Shown here: positions 1-4,553 of the stretch, piece by piece
Layout: each line of letters begins with the position of its first letter
Numbering within the stretch: position 1 is the stretch's first letter
Assembly (NCBI GenBank): GCA_937895785.1
Contig: CALBKW010000153.1
Span: 1 to 6,633 of the forward strand
Reading direction: 5' to 3'
DNA from: an uncultured Candidatus Melainabacteria bacterium
GTDB lineage: Bacteria > Cyanobacteriota > Vampirovibrionia > Gastranaerophilales > Gastranaerophilaceae
Length of the DNA: 6,633 nt
Translations under genes and position numbers: made by a program
Notes under the pieces: generated by a model
Seen by the model: only the letters and a program-made list of their open reading frames with translations
What the model was told of the DNA's origin: nothing
Databases searched by the model: none

Positions 1-118
1 ACTGTTCCAAAATACTATTTTTCTTCTGTGCATCATTAATTTTATCATTTGTTATTTTTATCAGTTGCGATGCTTCTTTTAGCTCACCACAGCCAATACA
101 TTTTCTCAACTTTTGCAT
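1..118 (-). CDS. YlxR/RnpM-like (DUF448) protein, 5' end only
   Basis: The first 39 codons of a gene that runs off the left edge. The visible protein begins M-Q-K-L-R-K-C-I-G-C-G-E-L-K and continues to L-I-K-I-T. The pattern L-R-K-C-(I/V)-x-(C/T)-G-E-x-K, followed by L-I-(K/R)-I, matches the N-terminus of the YlxR family (DUF448), small nucleoid- or RNase P-associated proteins renamed RnpM in Bacillus. Cys7 and Cys10 form the CxxC seen in many members. The diagnostic G-R-(G/S)-A-Y motif would lie beyond the edge, so the call rests on about 20 residues. The ATG begins one base after the prfA stop codon, and I see no clear ribosome binding site of its own, which suggests reinitiation by ribosomes finishing prfA. 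YlxR usually sits between nusA and infB, so this placement is less common. Another small CxxC protein remains possible. Confidence 0.6.
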   Translation of the reverse strand, partial: MQKLRKCIGCGELKEASQLIKITNDKINDAQKKNSILEQ

Positions 119-119
119 C

Positions 120-1202
120 TTAATTTACTTCTGCCAATTTTTCTAACTTCAATTTTTGGTCATACTCAATTAATAAATGTAAAAGTTCGTCTAAATCGCC
201 ATCAATTACGGTCCAAACATTTAAATTTTGACCGATACGGTGGTCAGTAAGACGACCTTGAGGGAAGTTGTACGTTCTAATACGTTCACTTCTATCACCA
301 GAACCTACTTGAGAACGACGTAAGTCAGTGATTTCTTTTGTTTGTTTTTGGACTTCTAAATCATACAATTTAGCTTTCAAAATTTGCATAGCACGTTCTT
401 TATTTTGTAATTGAGAACGTTCTTCTGTACAGAAAATCATAATTCCAGTTGGCTTGTGGAATAAACGAGCTGCTGTTTCTACCTTGTTTACGTTTTGACC
501 ACCTGCACCACCAGAACGAGCTGTAGACATTTCAATATCTTCTGGTTTAATTTCAATTTCCACGTCATCAACTTCTGGCATTACCGCAACAGTTGCTGTC
601 GATGTATGTACACGTCCTTGTGATTCTGTTTGAGGAACACGTTGGACACGGTGAACACCTGATTCATATTTTAATTTTGAATAAACTGCATCACCTTTGA
701 TTGAAATAATAATTTCTGAATAACCACCCGCTTCACATTCAGTTTTTGAAAGAATTTGAGTAGTCCAGCCTTGTTTATCAGCAAATTTCAAATACATACG
801 AGCTAAGTCACCAGCAAAGATGTTAGCTTCATCACCACCTGCACCACCACGGATTTCTAACATAATATCTTTGTCATCCATAGGGTCGCGTGGAAGAAGT
901 AAAATTTTCATTTTTTCTTCGTATTCAACAATTTTTGCTTCATTTTCTTCAATATCAGATTTCAAAAAACTTTTCATTTCTTCGTCTGATTCAGATTTTA
1001 TCATTTCTTTTGCATCATTAATAGCATCTACAGCTTTTTTCCAAGCATAATAAAGTTCAACAGTTTCCTCCATTGACTTTCTTTGCTTAGACAAATCTCT
1101 AAATCTATTATAATCTTGAATTACAGCAGGATCAGACAGAGTTAAGCCTAACTCATTGTATTTTTCTTCAATCTGCTTAATTTTATCCAACATATCTTTC
1201 AT
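120..1202 (-). CDS. prfA: Peptide chain release factor 1 (RF1)
   Basis: Cytosolic class I release factor. It reads UAA and UAG in the ribosomal A site and triggers hydrolysis of peptidyl-tRNA. The 360-residue length is typical of RF1. Residues 1-100 are the helical N-terminal domain. A G-G-A-G-G-D-E-A block at 119-126 opens the core. The codon-recognition tripeptide is P-Q-T at 190-192, the P-x-T form of RF1 rather than the S-P-F of RF2, inside H-R-V-Q-R-V-P. The catalytic GGQ is at 234-236, in S-G-G-A-G-G-Q-N-V-N, and its glutamine is the usual target of PrmC methylation. The C-terminal block R-T-Y-N-F-P-Q-G-R-L-T-D-H-R at 309-322 is also present. The first ATG is chosen because GAGGT lies 8 nt upstream; Met4 would sit too far from it. 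The gene has its own promoter, and a YlxR-like gene follows after one base. Complete and ordinary. Confidence 0.98.
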   Translation of the reverse strand: MKDMLDKIKQIEEKYNELGLTLSDPAVIQDYNRFRDLSKQRKSMEETVELYYAWKKAVDAINDAKEMIKSESDEEMKSFLKSDIEENEAKIVEYEEKMKILLLPRDPMDDKDIMLEIRGGAGGDEANIFAGDLARMYLKFADKQGWTTQILSKTECEAGGYSEIIISIKGDAVYSKLKYESGVHRVQRVPQTESQGRVHTSTATVAVMPEVDDVEIEIKPEDIEMSTARSGGAGGQNVNKVETAARLFHKPTGIMIFCTEERSQLQNKERAMQILKAKLYDLEVQKQTKEITDLRRSQVGSGDRSERIRTYNFPQGRLTDHRIGQNLNVWTVIDGDLDELLHLLIEYDQKLKLEKLAEVN

Positions 1203-1210
1203 AACAAGAA

Positions 1211-1215
1211 ACCTC
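1211..1215 (-). promoter_or_regulatory. Ribosome binding site of prfA
   Basis: GAGGT on the minus strand, 8 nt before the ATG at 1202. It fixes the start at Met1 rather than Met4. It sits near the 5' end of a predicted leader of only about 19 nt. Confidence 0.75.
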
Positions 1216-1227
1216 GCTTTTAATAAA

Positions 1228-1255
1228 ATTATATCAAAAACAAGATTTCTTGCAA
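1228..1255 (-). promoter_or_regulatory. Sigma-70-type promoter of prfA
   Basis: On the minus strand, a -35 hexamer TTGCAA (1250-1255) is separated by 16 bp from a perfect -10 TATAAT (1228-1233). TG one base before the -10 gives an extended -10 (TGaTATAAT). Transcription should start near 1221, leaving a leader of about 19 nt that holds the ribosome binding site. The prfA-ylxR pair can therefore be transcribed independently of the gene upstream. Confidence 0.75.
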
Positions 1256-1274
1256 TTAAGACATTTTTAAAGGA

Positions 1275-1290
1275 TTCAGAATGACTTTAG
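1275..1290 (+). repeat. Direct repeat copy 1 (TTCAGAATGAC type)
   Basis: TTCAGAATGACTTTAG. It matches the copy at 1452-1467 at 15 of 16 positions. The core TTCAGAAT recurs inverted, as ATTCTGAA, at 1362-1369. Confidence 0.8.
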
Positions 1291-1388
1291 ATTTGGTGTC
1301 ACACATTATGTCACCCTAAATTTAGTTCAGGGTCGCATTATTTTATCAGAAAGACATTGCGATTCTGAAACCGTCTTGATTTATTCGG

Positions 1389-1418
1389 GTTAGAGTTGGA
1401 GTAACGTCCAACTCTAAC
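1389..1418. repeat. Perfect 12-bp intergenic hairpin, 6-base loop
   Basis: GTTAGAGTTGGA (1389-1400) pairs with TCCAACTCTAAC (1407-1418) around a six-base loop. No T-tract follows on either strand, so it does not look like a terminator. It is the strongest hairpin of the repeat cluster and sits inside the 1357-1364/1443-1450 outer stem. Confidence 0.75.
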
Positions 1419-1422
1419 TTTC

Positions 1423-1434
1423 GGGCTTACGCCC
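1423..1434 (-). repeat. Small GC hairpin with GTAA tetraloop
   Basis: On the minus strand GGGC-GTAA-GCCC: a 4-bp all-GC stem closed by a GNRA-type tetraloop if transcribed in that direction. It lies next to the 12-bp hairpin, so the two could form the arms of a three-way junction. Confidence 0.5.
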
Positions 1435-1451
1435 TACCGAAAAATCGCAAG

Positions 1452-1467
1452 TTCAGAATGACATTAG
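1452..1467 (+). repeat. Direct repeat copy 2 (TTCAGAATGAC type)
   Basis: TTCAGAATGACATTAG, the partner of 1275-1290, starting 177 bp further along in the same orientation with one difference. Confidence 0.8.
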
Positions 1468-1495
1468 GTATTGTTTTATTGGAATAACATATTAA

Positions 1496-1524
1496 AGCGC
1501 CAGTGAAATATTTTCACTGGCGCT
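1496..1524 (-). terminator. Stem-loop after the 557-residue gene, probable terminator
   Basis: A perfect 13-bp inverted repeat, AGCGCCAGTGAAA (1496-1508) with TTTCACTGGCGCT (1512-1524), around a three-base loop. It starts 19 nt after the stop codon at 1544. On the minus strand the stem is followed only by TTTAATAT, a poor U-tract, so termination may be partial or the stem may mainly protect the 3' end of the message. Confidence 0.6.
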
Positions 1525-1543
1525 AGATTATACTTTTTACTCA

Positions 1544-3217
1544 TTATGTAAAATAAGAGAAGTCTTTTGATGTATGTTGAGATATGATATTTTTGATTGA
1601 TTCATATTCTGTTGTCAATGCTGAATACTCTGTATCAATTCGTTTCGCTTGCATATCTAACATTTTTTCTTTCATATTTATTTTATTCATTTGTGAATTA
1701 TATTCTGCTTCGGCTGCTGCATCATCTGACTTATCATAATCTTCAAGAATATCGGTTGCTGATGCTAATGATACTTCTTTGCCATCCTTCATCAAGGTTA
1801 AGTATCCGCTCAATAAACCTTGAATTAAGAATTGTGAATTTTGTAATTGATTGTAAAACTCTTCTGCTGCAGAAGCTGGTTGACCACTTTCTTTAGCTTC
1901 TTTTTTAGCTATATATGTATCATAAGCATTCCATGCACTTTCTGCGGCTTGATATTCTTTTTGATAGTTTGCATATTCTTGTTCATATTTAGCTTGCTCT
2001 GGATCAACGTAACTTGAATCGCTAGTTTTTAATTCTTCTTGAGCAACACCCTTCGCTACATCAAGTGCATCATTCCAAGTTAACTCTTTGTAACCAGCAG
2101 AATTGAATGTGTTTTTTGCTTGTTTTTCCCATTCAGCAACTGAATAACCTTTTGAGTTATATGTCATTGTGTATTGTGTAGAAGTATTCAAAGAAACTCT
2201 TGCACTATCACATTTTGTACCAACTGAGATGTTTTGACCACCAATGCTGTTTAAAGCAACAGCCATCAAACGTCTTGCTAATTCAGAAACATTCAAGAAA
2301 TAGAAGTCATGGTCTGTACCACCTTTATCAGTACCATTACCGATAATTGCATTTCTCGCATCATTTTTAGCACCATTTGTTGCTTTACTTTCACTATAAT
2401 GTTTATTCTTATCTTGATAGCCATTGATATTATTTTTTAAATTATCAATAAAACTTTGAGATGCTTTTTGCAGACCAGTAAGATCTTTCAAACCTAAACC
2501 AGATGCTATAGATTTAATAATTGCATCAGCAATATTTTGAACATTCTGTTGGGCTTGAGCTACAGGCACGCCTTTTTTATCACCATCATCGCCAATACGA
2601 ACAAGCTTATCTTGGTCTTTTGTAGTTTTAATCAAATCCCACAAATTACTAGTTTGAAACTCTTTATTTGCATTTGCTTGGCTTTGTAGGTGAGAACTAT
2701 TCCAAGCTGACAAAGTCACGCCTTTTGAATTTTTAAACAGTTCTTCAACACTCGCTGTTTTAGTAATAGCAGGATATTCACCATAGCTATTCTTAATATT
2801 AGCTAAACGAGCTTGCCAACTATCTGCCTCTTGCAATTTGTTTATACTGTAATTTGCTTTAATATTATCTAATGATTTTGAGTTATTAACAGGAGGTGTT
2901 ATTTCAGAAGGACGCTTACAAGTTGGTTTTTCAACTGGAACAAGAGGTGCTTCTTTTTCTGGAACTAATCCATCAGAAGCTCTTGCTACTGAATAGCCTT
3001 GTGATACCAAAGTTGTATAACTCATTGGTATTGTATTTGTTCCATCTGAGAACGATAATGTTTTGTTGCTTAATGCTTTTGTATATTTGTCTGACACGCC
3101 TTGTTGGTCACTTGCCAAACGTATTTTATCCATAGCAATTCGTTGTTGTCTCAATTCTACTGATGACAAACGTGATGTGATTGTTAATAGTCTTGCTTGT
3201 GATGCTGCTAATCCCAT
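1544..3217 (-). CDS. Unannotated helical protein, MGLAASQARLL family
   Basis: I cannot assign a function. The start is taken at the second ATG (3217), giving 557 residues, because AAAGGA lies 8 nt before it but only 2 nt before the ATG at 3223. There is no signal peptide, lipobox or membrane segment. In numbering from the 3223 ATG, residues 5-50 are a predicted amphipathic helix (A-A-S-Q-A-R-L-L, then E-L-R-Q-Q-R). Residues 87-112 are proline-rich. Residues 222-330 hold helices and a Gly/Asp-rich turn ending in L-A-R-R-L-M-A-V-A-L-N. Residues 408-440 are a charged Tyr/Glu/Ala-rich probable coiled coil. Residues 455-495 carry A-E-E-F-Y-N-Q-L and G-K-E-V-S-L-A-S-A-T-D-I. The C-terminus (505-555) is a long coiled coil with I-D-T-E-Y-S-A-L-T-T-E-Y-E-S-I-K. 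Helices at both ends around a variable centre recall flagellin or hook-associated subunits, but I see no flagellin motif. It has its own promoter and a stem-loop after it, so it appears monocistronic. From memory, similar proteins occur in gut Melainabacteria. Confidence 0.85.
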   Translation of the reverse strand: MGLAASQARLLTITSRLSSVELRQQRIAMDKIRLASDQQGVSDKYTKALSNKTLSFSDGTNTIPMSYTTLVSQGYSVARASDGLVPEKEAPLVPVEKPTCKRPSEITPPVNNSKSLDNIKANYSINKLQEADSWQARLANIKNSYGEYPAITKTASVEELFKNSKGVTLSAWNSSHLQSQANANKEFQTSNLWDLIKTTKDQDKLVRIGDDGDKKGVPVAQAQQNVQNIADAIIKSIASGLGLKDLTGLQKASQSFIDNLKNNINGYQDKNKHYSESKATNGAKNDARNAIIGNGTDKGGTDHDFYFLNVSELARRLMAVALNSIGGQNISVGTKCDSARVSLNTSTQYTMTYNSKGYSVAEWEKQAKNTFNSAGYKELTWNDALDVAKGVAQEELKTSDSSYVDPEQAKYEQEYANYQKEYQAAESAWNAYDTYIAKKEAKESGQPASAAEEFYNQLQNSQFLIQGLLSGYLTLMKDGKEVSLASATDILEDYDKSDDAAAEAEYNSQMNKINMKEKMLDMQAKRIDTEYSALTTEYESIKNIISQHTSKDFSYFT

Positions 3218-3225
3218 ACACATAT

Positions 3226-3231
3226 TCCTTT
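3226..3231 (-). promoter_or_regulatory. Ribosome binding site deciding the start at 3217
   Basis: AAAGGA on the minus strand. Its spacing is 2 nt to the ATG at 3223 and 8 nt to the in-frame ATG at 3217. The second is in the normal range, so translation most likely begins M-G-L-A-A-S-Q rather than M-C-M-G-L. Confidence 0.65.
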
Positions 3232-3249
3232 CGTTGCTACCTACAAATT

Positions 3250-3287
3250 ACATGTCGGTACATGTTCTCAAAAACTTTAGGACATGT
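3250..3287. repeat. Three ACATGT palindromes in the leader
   Basis: ACATGT occurs at 3250-3255, 3260-3265 and 3282-3287, in the predicted 5' leader of the 557-residue gene. Start-to-start spacings are 10 and 22 bp, close to one and two helical turns. Each copy is self-complementary, so any two could also pair as a 6-bp RNA hairpin; the first two enclose a four-base loop. This could be an operator or a leader structure. Confidence 0.5.
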
Positions 3288-3305
3288 TAAGAAATTGTTA
3301 CAAAT

Positions 3306-3314
3306 ATTATACCA
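3306..3314 (-). promoter_or_regulatory. Extended -10 promoter of the 557-residue gene
   Basis: TGGTATAAT on the minus strand: a perfect TATAAT (3306-3311) preceded by TG at the extended -10 position. I see no good -35 hexamer 16-18 bp upstream, where the terminator stem and T-tract of the foldase gene lie. The predicted start near 3299 gives a leader of about 80 nt containing the ACATGT repeats. Confidence 0.65.
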
Positions 3315-3315
3315 T

Positions 3316-3354
3316 AAAAAAAAGGGAAGATTGATTTCTCAACCTTCCCTTTTT
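3316..3354 (-). terminator. Intrinsic terminator of the mfd-foldase operon
   Basis: On the minus strand GGGAAGGTTGA (3339-3349) pairs with TCAATCTTCCC (3324-3334) as an 11-bp stem with one G.U pair and a GAAA tetraloop. Eight Ts follow. An A-run before the stem can lengthen it by pairing with the Ts. It begins 16 nt after the foldase stop codon. The A-rich arm reads as a T-tract on the other strand, so it could act in both directions, although no plus-strand gene uses it. Confidence 0.92.
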
Positions 3355-3370
3355 GTTATTAAAAGAATGC

Positions 3371-4540
3371 TTATTTCTTTTCTGGAACAGCAACTGGTGT
3401 TGCTGAATGATTTGCAGCATCAACTTGTTCTGCCACGTCTGAATTTTGTTTTGCTTGTTGTTTTAATGCAGATTGAATATCTGTAGGATTATAATCTTTG
3501 TTTACATATTCAATTTTTGCATTTTTCTTTAGGCTTTCGATGAATTTCTCAAGAACATCTACTTTCTTTTGGTTTTCCAAGTATAAAATAATTTCAGGTT
3601 TAACTTTTTCAAATGAATCTTGACCTGCAGCTTTTCTGTCTGTAACCATAATAATGTGGTAACCATAAGTTGTCTTTACAATACCACTAATTGTATTTGG
3701 TTTCATAGAAAATGCAGCATTTGAGAATGCATCAACCATATCTTTTTTGGCGAAGAAACCTAAATCACCACCCATTTTGGCAGATTCAACATCTTCTGAT
3801 TTTTCCTTTGCAACCTTTGCAAATTCTGCTGGGTTCTTTTGAACTTCAGCTAATACAGCTTGAGCAGTTTTTAATTTTTCTGCCATTTGTTTTTGAATCA
3901 TGTCATTAATTTGAGCATCTGTTAAGTCTGCATTTTTAGCATCTGCCTTAATCAATTCTTTCATTTCTTCTGGGTTAGCAGCAATCAAGATGTGTGAAGC
4001 TCTAACTTTGTCTGGATATTTGAATTTTGCAATGTTTTGGTTGTAATATTTTTTTGCATCTGCATCTGATACATTAATTTTTTCAATCATATCAACCAAT
4101 TTTTTCATTTTAACTTCTTCAGTTAAATCTCTTTTAAATTCAGCCAATGTAACGCCGTTTTGTTTTAAAATTTCATTAAATTTTGCTTTTGAACCTACTT
4201 TTTCAATAATATTTTGAAGTTCTTTGTCTGTATCAGCTTTTGTAACTGTAATGTGACGTTTTTCCATTTCATCATTAATTAAAGAACGAATAATCAATTC
4301 GCTTACTACTCTGTCTTTAATCATCAAGTACATAAAGCTTTGTTTATCTACATTTTTCTTGTTCAAACCAAACATTTGCAATGCAGGATTGTTAATTGTT
4401 TGATTGAATAGCTTATCATAGTCAGCTTGAGTAATAACTTTGTCGTTAACCTTTACGATTGCATCATTACCTTTCAATGTACAACCTGTAAACAATAAAG
4501 CTGAAAATAATAGAATCGCCAATAATTTAATTGATTTCAT
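3371..4540 (-). CDS. Parvulin-type peptidyl-prolyl isomerase lipoprotein (SurA/PrsA-like foldase)
   Basis: A probable membrane-anchored foldase that catalyses cis-trans isomerisation of prolyl bonds in exported proteins. The 389 residues start with a lipoprotein signal: basic K-S-I-K, a hydrophobic run, then F-T-G-C with Cys20 as the lipidation site; Phe at -3 is slightly atypical. Residues 27-165 resemble the SurA N-terminal chaperone domain (V-N-D-K-V-I-T-Q-A-D-Y). The parvulin domain spans about 178-302, from V-R-A-S-H-I-L-I through G-G-D-L-G-F-F and A-F-S-M to Y-G-Y-H-I-I-M-V-T-D. About 35 charged residues (188-222) separate A-S-H-I-L-I from the following helix, longer than in compact PrsA parvulins. 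The tail after 350 is Gln/Ala/Pro-rich and probably disordered. TAAGGAG lies 6 nt before the ATG. mfd ends 13 nt upstream, so the two are probably co-transcribed. Its clients are unknown. PrsA and SurA relatives are hard to tell apart by sequence alone, so no symbol is given. Confidence 0.93.
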   Translation of the reverse strand: MKSIKLLAILLFSALLFTGCTLKGNDAIVKVNDKVITQADYDKLFNQTINNPALQMFGLNKKNVDKQSFMYLMIKDRVVSELIIRSLINDEMEKRHITVTKADTDKELQNIIEKVGSKAKFNEILKQNGVTLAEFKRDLTEEVKMKKLVDMIEKINVSDADAKKYYNQNIAKFKYPDKVRASHILIAANPEEMKELIKADAKNADLTDAQINDMIQKQMAEKLKTAQAVLAEVQKNPAEFAKVAKEKSEDVESAKMGGDLGFFAKKDMVDAFSNAAFSMKPNTISGIVKTTYGYHIIMVTDRKAAGQDSFEKVKPEIILYLENQKKVDVLEKFIESLKKNAKIEYVNKDYNPTDIQSALKQQAKQNSDVAEQVDAANHSATPVAVPEKK

Positions 4541-4546
4541 ATAATT

Positions 4547-4553
4547 CTCCTTA
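4547..4553 (-). promoter_or_regulatory. Ribosome binding site of the foldase gene, inside the mfd-foldase gap
   Basis: TAAGGAG follows the mfd TAA stop directly and ends 6 nt before the foldase ATG. The 13-nt gap leaves no room for a promoter, which supports a shared transcript. Confidence 0.85.

Larger units (their letters stand above)
1271..1467. repeat. Composite intergenic repeat cluster with several inverted repeats
   Basis: A noncoding block between the stem-loop after the 557-residue gene and the prfA promoter. It is bounded by two near-identical direct repeats (TTCAGAATGACtTTAG at 1275-1290, TTCAGAATGACaTTAG at 1452-1467). Between them are GGTGTCA/TGTCACC (1295-1301 and 1309-1315, one mismatch), a perfect palindrome CTAAATTTAG (1316-1325), a 12-position inverted repeat with two G.T pairs (1326-1337 with 1358-1369), a 12-bp hairpin (1389-1400 with 1407-1418) and GGGC/GCCC (1423-1426 with 1431-1434). 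An 8-bp stem, TTGCGATT/AATCGCAA (1357-1364 with 1443-1450), can enclose the last two. I see no ORF in it. It is visibly richer in GC than the flanking intergenic DNA. It most likely belongs to a dispersed intergenic repeat family; a structured RNA or a small nonautonomous mobile element is possible. The edges are approximate. Confidence 0.6.

Noticed and set aside
820..1050. Plus-strand open frames opposite prfA, the 557-residue gene, the foldase and mfd.
   Set aside because: They lie wholly within strongly supported minus-strand genes or their leaders, and the translations are low-complexity without recognisable motifs. They are antisense shadows.
1389..1418. The 12-bp hairpin as an intrinsic terminator.
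   Set aside because: Neither strand has a T-tract directly after the stem.
1260..1465. GACATT at 1260-1265 and 1460-1465 as a 6-bp target site duplication around the repeat cluster.
   Set aside because: The second copy overlaps the TTCAGAATGACATTAG repeat, a third GACATT occurs at 1353-1358, and no terminal inverted repeats lie just inside. The match is too short to support.
1271..1467. A CRISPR array or tRNA in the intergenic repeat cluster.
   Set aside because: Only two direct copies exist, without regular spacers, and no cloverleaf or T-arm consensus is present.
1526..1531. TATAAT on the minus strand just after the stop of the 557-residue gene, as a second promoter towards prfA.
   Set aside because: I see no suitably spaced -35 or TG extension, and it would transcribe straight into the 13-bp stem-loop. 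The promoter at 1228-1255 is much better.
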